From assembly GCF_021532375.1 (NCBI RefSeq), contig NZ_JAKGAP010000017.1, positions 62,001-126,000 of the forward strand: a DNA stretch of 64,000 nucleotides, read 5' to 3'. The translations under genes and the position numbers were made by a program. Position 1 is the stretch's first letter; every line of letters begins with the position of its first letter. The notes beneath the pieces were generated by a model that was not told where the DNA came from, did not search any database, and saw only the letters and a list, made by a program, of their open reading frames with translations. Shown here piece by piece: positions 1-8,500 of the stretch. This DNA comes from Paenibacillus alkaliterrae (GTDB lineage Bacteria > Bacillota > Bacilli > Paenibacillales > Paenibacillaceae).

Positions 1-62
1 AATTCCTATTAATTGTAAGATGAATCCTAGCATTTAAGAAGCTTAACCAGGAGGATTTAATA

Positions 63-196
63 ATGAGAATAACCGATGAACAGATTGCCCAATTTAAAAG
101 AAACGGATTTCTAATTGATGCTGCGGAACGCATTATTGGCCGATTGATGTTGTGCGTTTATATGAAAACCAAGATTTGAATACGATCGCGTTCTAA
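63..196 (+). pseudogene. Remnant of a PhyH-like (phytanoyl-CoA dioxygenase family) gene
   Basis: An ATG at 63 behind a good ribosome site (CCAGGAGG, 47-54) opens a 38-codon frame whose start, ITDEQIAQFKRNGFLI, resembles the N-terminus of PhyH-family Fe(II)/2-oxoglutarate dioxygenases. The frame stops at 179. In another frame the sequence to the TAA at 194-196 reads PIDVVRLYENQDLNTIAF, which looks like a natural protein tail. The simplest reading is that a gene of roughly 250-300 codons lost its interior, joining the start to the tail out of frame. The iron ligands would lie in the missing part, so it cannot be active. The family assignment rests on a short N-terminal match. Confidence 0.5.
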
Positions 197-210
197 GGCG
201 ATTGAAATGA

Positions 211-263
211 AAGGTCTCACTACGAGCTTGGGTCGCGGCTTGTAGAGCGACCTTCTTTTTCTT
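211..263. terminator. Probable bidirectional terminator
   Basis: AAGGTC (211-216) pairs with GACCTT (249-254) around an imperfectly paired interior, followed by a T-rich run to 263. It sits between the converging PhyH remnant and the aminotransferase gene. Confidence 0.55.
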
Positions 264-1473
264 ATTGCGTATTCAGTTGCTCGAATGCACGACGAAGGAT
301 GTGCAGCATGTCATCAATATCTCTTGTTGTCACGATTAGAGGAGGCACCAACCGTATCATTGCCGGATGAGGCGAGTTAATCAGTAAGCCTTCTCGCAAG
401 CAAATAGCTGCAAGCTCTGTCCCTGTACCTTCTGGAACGTCGAAAGCAAGCAGCAGTCCTTTGCCGCGGATGTTCGAAATAGGGAAGCCGAGAGAGAGCT
501 TTCGCAATCCATTGATCAAATACTGGCCTTGTACTTCAGCATGACCTGCCAAATTCCGCTCCAGCAGCTCCTGAAGCACCGCATAGCCTGCCGCCATCGC
601 AAGCGGCGCGCCGCAGTAGGTGCCGCCTTGCTCTCCCGGCTCGAACAAATCGTATTTGGCGGTCGTGAGCATGGCCGACAAAGGGAAACCTCCGCCGATG
701 CCTTTGCCGAGCGTCAGAACGTCCGGATTTATGCCGTAATGTTCGTATGCGAACAGCTTGCCCGTGCGCCCCATGCCCGTCTGAATTTCATCGAAAATAA
801 GCAGCATCCCGTACATATCGCAAATTTTCCGCAAGCCGTACAAATAAGCTTCATCCACAGCATTCACGCCGCCCTCGCCCTGTACAAGCTCGAGCATGAT
901 CGCACACGTATTGTTCGTAACGGCGGCAAAGCAGGCATCGAGATCGTTGATCGGCACATGCTTGAACCCGTCTACCTTCGGCGCGAACAGCTCCTTCCAC
1001 TGCGGCTTGCCGGTTGCCGACATCGTGGCGAGCGTGCGGCCGTGAAAGCCGTTTGCGAGCGTAATGATTTCGTATGCCCCGTTCATGTAGACCGCTCCAT
1101 GCTTTCTTGCCAGCTTAATCGCGCTTTCGTTCGCCTCGGCGCCGCTGCTTGCGAAAAAAGCCTTATCCATTCCGCTCACTCCGGTAAGCAGAGATGCAAA
1201 CTCAATCATCGGTTTATTATAGTAACCGGAGCTGGCATGGACGAGCGTTGAAGCTTGTCGCGAGAGCGCCTCCTGCAGAACGGCTGGGGAATGCCCCAAG
1301 CTGGTTACGGCCCAGCCGCCGACAAAATCTAAATAACGTTTACCCTCTGTATCCCACAAAAACATGCCCTCGCCGCGCTCCATCACGATGTCAGGCCGTC
1401 GTGCCGTGAACAACACCGACTTCTCCGCAACTGCGAGCAAATCATTCGTTATCGAATTTTCCGTTTGAATCAT
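262..1473 (-). CDS. Class III aminotransferase, acetylornithine aminotransferase-like
   Basis: A 403-residue PLP-dependent class III (fold type I) aminotransferase, closest in look to acetylornithine / succinyl-diaminopimelate aminotransferases (ArgD family). Visible hallmarks are SSGAEANE near residues 109-116, the cofactor-binding DEIQTG with Asp228, and the Schiff-base lysine K257 in TLGKGIGGG. Length is normal for ArgD. The start is supported by GGGAGG about 7 nt upstream. The gene stands alone with no other arginine genes, so a catabolic role on ornithine, GABA or a similar omega-amine is as possible as arginine synthesis. A perfect inverted repeat at 1500-1515 lies just upstream and may be an operator. 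Confidence 0.82.
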   Translation of the reverse strand: MIQTENSITNDLLAVAEKSVLFTARRPDIVMERGEGMFLWDTEGKRYLDFVGGWAVTSLGHSPAVLQEALSRQASTLVHASSGYYNKPMIEFASLLTGVSGMDKAFFASSGAEANESAIKLARKHGAVYMNGAYEIITLANGFHGRTLATMSATGKPQWKELFAPKVDGFKHVPINDLDACFAAVTNNTCAIMLELVQGEGGVNAVDEAYLYGLRKICDMYGMLLIFDEIQTGMGRTGKLFAYEHYGINPDVLTLGKGIGGGFPLSAMLTTAKYDLFEPGEQGGTYCGAPLAMAAGYAVLQELLERNLAGHAEVQGQYLINGLRKLSLGFPISNIRGKGLLLAFDVPEGTGTELAAICLREGLLINSPHPAMIRLVPPLIVTTRDIDDMLHILRRAFEQLNTQ

Positions 1474-1499
1474 GACGAGCCTCCCGTTTACTCAATGTA

Positions 1500-1515
1500 T
1501 TGTATAAATATACAA
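1500..1515. promoter_or_regulatory. Inverted repeat upstream of the aminotransferase
   Basis: TTGTATA-AA-TATACAA is a perfect 7-2-7 inverted repeat about 27 nt upstream of the minus-strand aminotransferase start, where a promoter would lie. It is a candidate repressor site or part of an AT-rich promoter. It shares TTGTAT/ATACAA with the palindrome before tdh at 25687. Confidence 0.4.
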
Positions 1516-1575
1516 CAATTAGAATAATAATTCAACCCTGCATTGATCTTGTAAAGGAACGAAGCAGGAATATGA

Positions 1576-1622
1576 AAGAGGCTGTCCGCAGGCATCAATC
1601 GATGCCGGAAGAACAGCCTTTC
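1576..1622 (-). terminator. Hairpin after the AraC gene
   Basis: AGGCTGT...GGCATC-GATT-GATGCC...ACAGCCT forms a long imperfect stem just past the stop of the minus-strand AraC gene. The following tract is only moderately T-rich, so termination is likely but not certain. Confidence 0.55.
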
Positions 1623-1628
1623 TTGTTG

Positions 1629-2540
1629 TCATCGCGAATGAGTCAGCCTGCGGAACGCCGCAGGAGAAAGGTTCATCCACCGCTTGAATTGCTTGCTGAA
1701 ATGCGAGACGTCGCGGTAGCCGAGCCGATAAGCAATGTCCTCGACGGTCAGCTCCGTATCGATCAGCAGCAGCTTAGCCTGCCGAAGGATGAGGCCTGTC
1801 AAGTATTGGCGGGGTGGCATGCCGTAGACACGCTGAAACACCCGTTTGCAATAAGCCGGGCTGTAGCCGAGCTTAGCGGCCATTTTTTCAATATTGATTT
1901 TCTCTTCGTTCGAACGGTTGAGGGCTGCCCCGGCGCGCAACTCCCTTTCCATTGCCGCGGCAAGCGCGACTTTGTTCTCGGAAGCATTCGTTTCCTGCAG
2001 GATGTCAGCTTCACCGTCCATCGCCCAATTCGTCAAAGCGGACAGCAGCCGGAACGTATCGCTCAGGAAGGTCAGTTTGTCCCGGAGCATGCCGGTTTCG
2101 GCATAAGCGAGGGAAATGAGCATGTTGTCGAGCGCGGCTCTAATGGCGGTGGCAGCGAGCCCGTCAGATGCGGATAGCAGCGTCGTCTGCATCCCCATCA
2201 GGCTCCTGCGGAGCGTAAGGTCGTCGATATCGAAATGCAGGCAGAAATAGGTCATCGGCTCCATGGCGGGGGAGCCGCCGCTGGCATGCGCAACGCCGGG
2301 CGGAAGGAAAAGGATGTCACCTTCCTGCTGTAAGTAAGCCGAATTTTCCGCGTGCATCGTCTGCTGGCCCTCCAGCACCATATTGAGCTCGAACATCGTA
2401 TGCTGATGCTCGGGATAGCTCCATTGCCCGTTCACGGCGCGCTTATGCGCGGCCACGATCTGAAACGCAAACTGGAGATCGGGCGTCATCAGCTCCTGTA
2501 TGCTGTTTTCGCGTCCGAAGGGGAGATGGTTTTTCATCAT
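1629..2540 (-). CDS. AraC family transcriptional regulator (cupin sensor), likely controls the xylosidase
   Basis: A 303-residue AraC/XylS regulator. The N-terminal half (about 20-110) is a cupin-type sugar-sensing domain with the FLPPGVAH pattern. The C-terminal about 100 residues hold two helix-turn-helix motifs ending in the family signature (DIAYRLGY.D.SHFSKQFK). An in-frame ATG at 2732 would extend it into the divergent gene. ATGATG at 2540/2537 preceded by GAGG is the better start and leaves a real intergenic region. The gene is divergent from the GH52 beta-xylosidase, with two inverted repeats between them, so it is probably the local activator for xylo-oligosaccharides. That last point is inference from context. 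Confidence 0.85.
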   Translation of the reverse strand: MMKNHLPFGRENSIQELMTPDLQFAFQIVAAHKRAVNGQWSYPEHQHTMFELNMVLEGQQTMHAENSAYLQQEGDILFLPPGVAHASGGSPAMEPMTYFCLHFDIDDLTLRRSLMGMQTTLLSASDGLAATAIRAALDNMLISLAYAETGMLRDKLTFLSDTFRLLSALTNWAMDGEADILQETNASENKVALAAAMERELRAGAALNRSNEEKINIEKMAAKLGYSPAYCKRVFQRVYGMPPRQYLTGLILRQAKLLLIDTELTVEDIAYRLGYRDVSHFSKQFKRWMNLSPAAFRRLTHSR

Positions 2541-2587
2541 CGTTTCCTCGCTTAATAGGATGTGTCCAGTATAGCATATCCGCGCAG

Positions 2588-2602
2588 CGTTCCCCGGGAA
2601 CG
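2588..2602. promoter_or_regulatory. Inverted repeat 1 in the AraC / GH52 intergenic region
   Basis: CGTTCCC-C-GGGAACG is a perfect 7-1-7 inverted repeat midway between the divergent starts. It is a candidate operator; nothing in the sequence shows which protein binds it. Confidence 0.4.
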
Positions 2603-2616
2603 ATTTGTACAAATTT

Positions 2617-2633
2617 AGGTCCGATTTGGACCT
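2617..2633. promoter_or_regulatory. Inverted repeat 2, adjoining the GH52 promoter
   Basis: AGGTCC-GATTT-GGACCT is a perfect 6-5-6 inverted repeat. Its right edge touches the place where a -35 box would sit for the TATGAT hexamer at 2656-2661. That -35 (TGTATC, 2633-2638) is poor, as expected of a promoter needing an activator bound immediately upstream. Confidence 0.45.
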
Positions 2634-2655
2634 GTATCGACCGGCGCCGTGCACG

Positions 2656-2661
2656 TATGAT
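2656..2661 (+). promoter_or_regulatory. Probable -10 box of the GH52 gene
   Basis: TATGAT lies 38 nt before the GH52 start codon with a weak -35 spaced 17 bp upstream and a palindrome abutting it. Confidence 0.4.
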
Positions 2662-2699
2662 GGCAGTAGAACAAATCCTATGAAGGAGCTGAACCTATC

Positions 2700-4817
2700 A
2701 TGGCACGAAACGAATTTTTTAACGCGCACCATTCCCCGATCGGGGCTTTCTCCAGCTTTACTTTAGGTTTTCCCGGAGCTTCCGGCGGTTTTGACATTGA
2801 AATGGCCAAGCCGCCGAAGCAAAATATATATATCGGCCTGGAACGCGGCGATGCATCCGGCTTCGACACCTTTCCGTTCCACGACGTGCGGGAAGAGGAC
2901 GAGAGCAGGCGCTACGATATCGAGAATCCAGATCCGAAACCGGATAAGCCGAAGCTGCTGTACCCGCTGCCGCAGCATGCGGTTCAGCGCGATTTCCGCT
3001 TAACGACGGACACCTGGCAGTCGGGTGATCTGACGTTCCGCATCTACTCGCAGGTCCGTCCGGTTCCGGATCCGATGGCGGCGTCCGAGGATGAGCTGAA
3101 GGATGCGCTCATTCCGGCGGTGTTCGCCGAGCTTACGGTGGACAATACCCGTTCGGACAAAAAGCGCCGCGCGTTTTTCGGTTTCCAGGGAACGGATCCG
3201 TACAGCTCGATGCGCCGTATGGACGATACTTGCCGTAAGCCCGGCATCGGTCAGGGGCGGCAGCTCGCGATCGTATCGGACAATCCGGCGGTCGTATCGG
3301 CTCAGCATTTTACGATGGAGGATATATTGAGCGCGGAGCTGAAGGAGAACTGGACCTTCGGACTCGGCACGGTCTGCTCGCTTGTCATGGATACGGAGCC
3401 TGGCAAGCTCCGGACGTACCGGTTCGCTATTTGCTTCTATAGGGGCGGCTACGTGACGGCGGGCATTGACGCTTCCTATTACTATGCCCGGTTTTTCCCT
3501 AATGTGGAAGCGGTGGCCGATCATGCGTTGACCCACTTCGACAGGCTTACGGCAGAAGCGGAGCAAGCCGGCAAAATGACCGAGCGGGAGAGCTTGTCGG
3601 ACGACCAGAAATTTATGCTGGACCATTCGATACGCAGCTATTACGGCTCCACGCAGCTGCTCGATTACGAAGGCGAGCCGTTCTGGATCGTGAACGAAGG
3701 CGAGTACCGGATGATGAACACGTTCGACCTGACGGTCGACCAGCTGTTCTACGAGCTGAAGATGAATCCTTGGACGGTGAAAAACGAGCTGGACATGTTC
3801 GTGAAGCGCTACAGCTACGAGGATACGGTGCGGGGGCCGGGCGATTCCGCGGAGTACCCGGGCGGCATCAGCTTCACCCATGACATGGGCGTGGCGAACG
3901 TCGTGTCCCGTCCCGGCTACTCGGCATACGAGCTGTACGGCATTGATGGCTGCTTCTCGCATATGACGCACGAGCAGCTGGTGAACTGGGTGCTTTGCGC
4001 GGCGACGTATGTCGAGAAGACGGGAGATCAGGCCTGGCTTGCGGCGAACCTGGAAATATTCGAAAGATGCCTCGCCAGCATGCTGAACCGTGACGCTTCC
4101 GAGCCGGAAGAACGCAACGGCCTTATGGGACTCGACAGCTCGCGGACGATGGGCGGAGCGGAAATTACGACGTATGACAGTCTGGACGTATCGCTCGGCC
4201 AAGCTCGCAACAACATTTATTTGGCCGGCAAAATTTGGGCGGCATACGTTGCGATGGAGCGTATTTTCACAGAGAACGGCAAGGCCGCCTTGGCAGAGAC
4301 GGCGGGCAGCCAGGCAGACAAGTGCGCGGCGACGATCGTCAGCCACGTTGCGGATGAGGGCTATATCCCGGCGGTTATCGGTGAAAACAACGACTCCAAA
4401 ATCATACCTGCCATCGAGGGGCTCATTTTTCCATATGTGACGGGTAACGACGCGTCGCTTGACCGTGACGGCCGGTTCGGTGAATATATGAAGGCGCTGT
4501 ATAATCATCTCCAGTATGTGCTGAAGCCGGGCATCTGCCTGTTCGACGACGGCGGCTGGAAGCTGTCCTCCACGAGCAACAACAGCTGGCTGAGCAAAAT
4601 TTACTTATGCCAATTCGTGGCGCGGGAGCTGCTCGGGCTGAAGTGGGAGGAGAGCGGCCGGGCGGCGGATGCGGCTCACGTGAAGTGGCTGACGCATCCC
4701 GAGCTGTCGATTTGGAGCTGGAGCGATCAGATTATTTCCGGCGAGATCACGGGCAGCAAGTATTACCCGCGCGGCGTTACCTCGATTTTGTGGCTGGAGG
4801 AAACGGCGCAGCGATAA
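2700..4817 (+). CDS. GH52 beta-xylosidase
   Basis: A 705-residue glycoside hydrolase family 52 enzyme, matching the Geobacillus stearothermophilus XynB2 type along its full length (start NLFFNAHHSP/NEFFNAHHSP; end GVTSILWLEE). It removes xylose from the non-reducing ends of xylo-oligosaccharides with retention. The residues corresponding to the known nucleophile E335 and acid/base D495 appear as E333 in VNEGEYRMMN and D493 in TTYDSLDVSL, a constant offset of two. There is no signal peptide, so it acts in the cytoplasm on imported oligosaccharides. The start is supported by AAGGAG at 2683-2688. It is divergent from an AraC regulator. No xylanase or xylose isomerase genes are nearby. Confidence 0.95.
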   Translation: MARNEFFNAHHSPIGAFSSFTLGFPGASGGFDIEMAKPPKQNIYIGLERGDASGFDTFPFHDVREEDESRRYDIENPDPKPDKPKLLYPLPQHAVQRDFRLTTDTWQSGDLTFRIYSQVRPVPDPMAASEDELKDALIPAVFAELTVDNTRSDKKRRAFFGFQGTDPYSSMRRMDDTCRKPGIGQGRQLAIVSDNPAVVSAQHFTMEDILSAELKENWTFGLGTVCSLVMDTEPGKLRTYRFAICFYRGGYVTAGIDASYYYARFFPNVEAVADHALTHFDRLTAEAEQAGKMTERESLSDDQKFMLDHSIRSYYGSTQLLDYEGEPFWIVNEGEYRMMNTFDLTVDQLFYELKMNPWTVKNELDMFVKRYSYEDTVRGPGDSAEYPGGISFTHDMGVANVVSRPGYSAYELYGIDGCFSHMTHEQLVNWVLCAATYVEKTGDQAWLAANLEIFERCLASMLNRDASEPEERNGLMGLDSSRTMGGAEITTYDSLDVSLGQARNNIYLAGKIWAAYVAMERIFTENGKAALAETAGSQADKCAATIVSHVADEGYIPAVIGENNDSKIIPAIEGLIFPYVTGNDASLDRDGRFGEYMKALYNHLQYVLKPGICLFDDGGWKLSSTSNNSWLSKIYLCQFVARELLGLKWEESGRAADAAHVKWLTHPELSIWSWSDQIISGEITGSKYYPRGVTSILWLEETAQR

Positions 4818-4921
4818 AAGGCGAGTAGGCTTCAAGCTAATGTTTTTCAGCATTATGCTCTATCTATCCAAGGCGTCGATAGCGACATTTGTGCTGTTTT
4901 ATATGGTCGGGTACCACCCTG

Positions 4922-5137
4922 ATGGAACAAGTGATCACTTACATCCCGGGAGCGAAGATGGCAGCTATTGTTGTCTCAGCGTCGTGCGCAAACAATACGA
5001 TATGGTTCGTGCCAAGGTGGCCGATCCGTGCTGCTGCGTAGCATACCGAGAAATACATTAACTTGGAGAATACGCACCGCAATCCCCTTTCGGATGACGA
5101 ACTTGCCAAGAAGCTGGCGGAAAAGTTCGGCGTTTAA
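4922..5137 (+). pseudogene. Possible decayed C-terminal fragment, perhaps MmgE/PrpD-like
   Basis: One frame reads MEQVITYIPGAKMAAIVV and on to a nonsense codon at 5039, then continues as TEKYINLENTHRNPLSDDEL and AKKLAEKFGV to a TAA at 5137. The end has the flavour of a real protein C-terminus; a pattern like NPLSDEEL followed by KF is common at the end of MmgE/PrpD-family proteins. The upstream part is not recognisable. This may be chance; I give the family name only as a hint. Confidence 0.22.
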
Positions 5138-5162
5138 AGTAAAACTAAAGAAGCAAATCGGT

Positions 5163-5196
5163 CAAGTTTAGCGGGATCTTTTCCAATTAGATTCGT
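5163..5196 (+). repeat. Interspersed repeat, copy A
   Basis: A 34-bp sequence containing TTTAGCGGGATCTTTTCCAA matches 32 of 34 positions with the copy at 36497-36530. Both copies are intergenic and in the same orientation. Confidence 0.75.
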
Positions 5197-5297
5197 CCGA
5201 CAATGTGCAAATTACCCTTAATTTTCCTCTGGAACAGGCCATTATATTTTGATATTCTCGTAGAAGAATATTTTTAAACCAAGAGAGGATCATCAAA

Positions 5298-6359
5298 ATG
5301 AAAAATGTTTATTTTCGAAGCTTTACCTTCTTACTTTTAGCAATACTTCTGGTTTATCCTCTTCATTCCGTACAAGTGAAAGCGGCCGTACTCACTCCAT
5401 TGGATATGTACTTTCCGACAGACATAGACGAACACTGGGCTTATTATGAACTGGACAATTTCGTAAACGCAGATTTGTTGCGGGGTTATGTGGATCTGGA
5501 AGGAAACGTAACGGTAAAGCCAAACCATTCCATAAGCCGTGCGGAGTTTGTTTCGATTTTGGTTCGTGCATTGGGGTTGACAAGCGAAGCGCCTGGAAAA
5601 ACGTTTACTGACGTTGAAATGGGAAAATGGTACTCCGAGCCGATTCGCGTTGCCAGCTCCCTCGGTATCGTTGGCGGAATTAGTGAAACAAAGTTCGGGC
5701 CAAATCAGCTTATTAAACGTGGAGAGATCGCCGCTATGGTTGTGAGAGCCTTTTCTTCATCTGTTCAATTTGAAGGCGAAATGAAGCCATTCTCGGATGT
5801 GCCCGAATATTATGCTAAACCATCCATTTTAAAGGCAAGCCAAGCTGGTATTGTACGAGGAGCCAGTGAAACGGAATTCAAGCCTTTCGCCAATGCGAAA
5901 CGAGCTGAAGCCGTTGTCATGCTGCAGCGTGCGTTAGACTTGCAAAATAGTGCATTACCTGATGACAGTTTACTCACAACTGCCGTTTTAGATTCAGAAG
6001 AGAAGGAAAACCAAGTAATCAAAGATAAAACATACGATCAATTTGATGATGTATATGCGCAATTTTATACGGGTTATTATTTTGCGCTTAGCCATTCAGC
6101 TTCAGAAGAACTAATTGCACTTGTAACTCAAGGATATGAAATTGAAATAGAGAAAATCAGTGCACAAACGCTTACGGTCTTGGAGAAGACAGATCGATTC
6201 GCCGTGATTGAGTCGTCTGGCGGAAGCTTCAAAACAACAATCACTAAAGATAACGAACAAACAGAAGAAAAAGTGGCAACCGACGGCATTTACTATTTGA
6301 AGAAAATGCCCGACGAAAGCTGGAAAATCTATATGTACTATGAAGATGAGCAGCAATAA
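5298..6359 (+). CDS. Secreted S-layer-homology (SLH) domain protein
   Basis: A 353-residue exported protein with a cleavable signal peptide (about 1-30, ending near VKA-AV). Three consecutive SLH repeats follow (about 42-100, 102-160, 165-218), each with the pattern SRAEF / KRGEIAAM / KRAEAVVML and FTDV / FSDV. SLH triplets bind secondary wall polysaccharide and tether the protein to the cell surface. The remaining about 130 residues, with many aromatic residues and a KKMPDESWKIYMYY end, resemble no family I can name firmly; an NTF2-like fold is possible. The start has AGAGAGG upstream. It is a single-gene unit closed by the hairpin at 6391-6429. Confidence 0.85.
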   Translation: MKNVYFRSFTFLLLAILLVYPLHSVQVKAAVLTPLDMYFPTDIDEHWAYYELDNFVNADLLRGYVDLEGNVTVKPNHSISRAEFVSILVRALGLTSEAPGKTFTDVEMGKWYSEPIRVASSLGIVGGISETKFGPNQLIKRGEIAAMVVRAFSSSVQFEGEMKPFSDVPEYYAKPSILKASQAGIVRGASETEFKPFANAKRAEAVVMLQRALDLQNSALPDDSLLTTAVLDSEEKENQVIKDKTYDQFDDVYAQFYTGYYFALSHSASEELIALVTQGYEIEIEKISAQTLTVLEKTDRFAVIESSGGSFKTTITKDNEQTEEKVATDGIYYLKKMPDESWKIYMYYEDEQQ

Positions 6360-6390
6360 ACCAGTTCATTCTTTTGATGGATAATATCAA

Positions 6391-6429
6391 AAAAAGGGGT
6401 GCGAACGACTAACGTTCATGCTCCTTTTT
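6391..6429 (+). terminator. Terminator of the SLH gene
   Basis: AAAAAGGGGTGCGAACG pairs with CGTTCATGCTCCTTTTT across ACTAA, and the stem ends in a T run. Confidence 0.8.
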
Positions 6430-6545
6430 ACTATTACCTCCTTTCATAGTTATGGACTCTAAAAATCATAGCCCCAAAGTATTGCAGGACTAATTACATG
6501 ATGTGTCGAATATTGAAACACGTTTTATTAACAGTGAGGGATACT

Positions 6546-8342
6546 ATGAGCTATAAACCTTGTGAAGATATTTTCCGTAACGCATTTGAATATTCGACTA
6601 ACGGTGTAGCCATTGTTGCACTAAACGGACGTTGGCTGAAAGTTAACCGTTCATTTTGCAATATAACCGGCTATTCTGAAGAAGAACTGCTTTCATTAGA
6701 TTTTCTATCCATTACCCATCCGGATGATCTCGAGCTCAGCAGAAAATATGTATTGGAACTGATGAACGGACAGATTTCTTTCTTTCAAACGGAGAAACGG
6801 TACATACATAAACTTGGACATACGGTGTGGGTTATGCTAAGCAGTAATCTACATTATGATGACGCGAACAACCCGCTCTATTTTATATCTCAATTTGCAG
6901 ATATTACGAGGTACAAATGTACGACTGAACGAAAGGTAATGGAACAGCAATACAGGTCGCTTTTTGAATACCATCCCGATGCCATCATTTCCTGTGATCT
7001 CAATGGTCGTATCTTTAGCTGTAATCAGGCTTGCGAAAAAATAACAGGTTATCGTAAGGAAGAACTTCTTTATGAATGGGTTGGAAACTTTTTTGCAAAA
7101 GACGAATGGGATAAATCGGCTGCGCACTTTCGAGACACGGCAGATTTAAAACCGAAACAGTTTGATATCGGAGCTATCCATAAAACCGGGAACCGAATTG
7201 ATTTCAACATGACAAGTGTACCCCTTGTCGTAAATAATGATATCGTCGGTCACCATTTGATCATAAAAGATATGACGGAACAGAAGCAAGCCGAAACGGT
7301 GCTTCGTGAAAACGATCAACGTTATCGTCAGCTCATTAAACTTTTGCCTGAACCAATCGCCGTGCACAGCGAGGGGATATTCGTCTATATAAATGATGCG
7401 GGGATCAGACTTGTTGGAGCGGCGAGTCAGGAGGAGCTTGTCGGACAATCGATATTTGACTTCATCCATCCCGACTTTCATCATCAAGCGGCAAATAATA
7501 TCAAGCAAGTAACGATGGGGAGTACAATTGGTTTTTCAGGATATAAGTTCATTCGTATGAACGGGGAAGTGATAGAGGTTGAAGCCTGCAGCACAAAAGT
7601 GAACGAATACATGGGAAGATCCGTTATCCAAACCGTAATCAGAGATATTACGGAGCGCAAGCGAACGGAAGAACTGCTGAGAAAATCGGATAAGCTTTCT
7701 GCTGTCGGTCAACTGGCAGCGGGAGTTGCGCATGAAATTCGAAATCCGCTGACGGCAATAAAAGGGTTTGTTCAACTGCTGCAATCCAGAACTAATGAAA
7801 ATAGAGATTACTTTGACATTATGTTGTCGGAGCTTGAACGTATCAACTACATCGTCAGTGAGTTTATGCTCCTGGCTAAACCTGCCCAGGTCATCCATTT
7901 TGAACAAAGAGATATCCGAAAGCTGATCCATAATATCTTATCCCTTCTGGATACCCAGGCCATTATGAATAACGTCCAAATCCAAACGGAAATCGATCCG
8001 GATATCCAGTCTATCATGTGTGAAGAAAATCAACTCAAGCAAGTATTCGTGAATGTGATTAAAAATGCAATCGAAGCGATGCCAAACGGAGGGCTGCTCG
8101 TCATCCAAGTCAGGCACAAAAACAAGAGTGATATCTTGATCCGTTTTATTGACCAGGGATGCGGCATTCCAAAAGAAAGGCTTCCGAAGTTGGGCGAGCC
8201 CTTTTACAGCACAAAAGAAAAAGGAACCGGACTAGGACTCATGATGTGTTTTAAAATCGTTGAAGACCATCATGGCCATATACAAATTAAAAGCAAACCT
8301 GGCAAGGGAACGATGTTTGATATTATTTTGCCTGGGGAATAA
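6546..8342 (+). CDS. Soluble triple-PAS sensor histidine kinase (KinA/KinE-like)
   Basis: A 598-residue kinase without membrane segments. Three PAS domains lie at about 1-120, 128-250 and 262-375 (NITGYSEEELL, KITGYRKEELL, GAASQEELVG). They are followed by a HisKA dimerisation domain with phospho-acceptor H396 in AHEIRNPLTA and a HATPase domain with N, G1 (DQGCGIP) and G2 (GTGLGLMM) boxes. No response regulator is adjacent, so it is an orphan kinase. In endospore formers such PAS kinases often feed the sporulation phosphorelay, which would fit the germination operon next door, but that is inference. I chose ATG 6546 (GAGGG, 5-nt gap) over an in-frame ATG at 6498, which lacks a ribosome site. 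Confidence 0.88.
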   Translation: MSYKPCEDIFRNAFEYSTNGVAIVALNGRWLKVNRSFCNITGYSEEELLSLDFLSITHPDDLELSRKYVLELMNGQISFFQTEKRYIHKLGHTVWVMLSSNLHYDDANNPLYFISQFADITRYKCTTERKVMEQQYRSLFEYHPDAIISCDLNGRIFSCNQACEKITGYRKEELLYEWVGNFFAKDEWDKSAAHFRDTADLKPKQFDIGAIHKTGNRIDFNMTSVPLVVNNDIVGHHLIIKDMTEQKQAETVLRENDQRYRQLIKLLPEPIAVHSEGIFVYINDAGIRLVGAASQEELVGQSIFDFIHPDFHHQAANNIKQVTMGSTIGFSGYKFIRMNGEVIEVEACSTKVNEYMGRSVIQTVIRDITERKRTEELLRKSDKLSAVGQLAAGVAHEIRNPLTAIKGFVQLLQSRTNENRDYFDIMLSELERINYIVSEFMLLAKPAQVIHFEQRDIRKLIHNILSLLDTQAIMNNVQIQTEIDPDIQSIMCEENQLKQVFVNVIKNAIEAMPNGGLLVIQVRHKNKSDILIRFIDQGCGIPKERLPKLGEPFYSTKEKGTGLGLMMCFKIVEDHHGHIQIKSKPGKGTMFDIILPGE

Positions 8343-8358
8343 AGGCTCCAACTCCTCT

Positions 8359-8400
8359 AAAAGAAAGGGATACGTTTACTTAAACGTATCCCTTTCTTTT
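8359..8400 (+). terminator. Strong terminator of the PAS kinase gene
   Basis: A perfect 20-bp stem (arm AAAAGAAAGGGATACGTTTA) with a 2-nt CT loop. The right arm ends in CTTTCTTTT followed by GTTT. The A-rich left arm means it could also act in reverse. Confidence 0.88.
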
Positions 8401-8500
8401 GTTTATCCAATCTCCTTCATGTCAATAATGATATTTGTATCAGGGCATGGTTTAGTTCGAAACATACATTACTGGAAAAATGACAAAGTGAGGCGTGCAC

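Larger units (their letters stand above)
4818..5297. other. 480-bp region with gene decay and an interspersed repeat
   Basis: No intact gene is seen. The region holds a possible degraded gene tail (4922-5137) and a 34-bp copy of an interspersed repeat (5163-5196). The rest is the upstream region of the SLH gene, where I see no convincing promoter. Confidence 0.6.

Noticed and set aside
262-1473. Firm assignment as argD
   Set aside because: The family is clear, but the gene stands alone without arginine genes and the specificity cannot be read from sequence.
3000-4508. 502-codon open frame antisense to the GH52 gene
   Set aside because: It is fully inside a well-conserved GH52 gene, has an Arg/His-rich composition typical of the opposite frame of GC-rich coding DNA, and has no ribosome site.
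8359-8400. Mobile palindromic element after the PAS kinase gene
   Set aside because: The stem is perfect, but its position right after a stop codon and its T-rich end fit a normal terminator.
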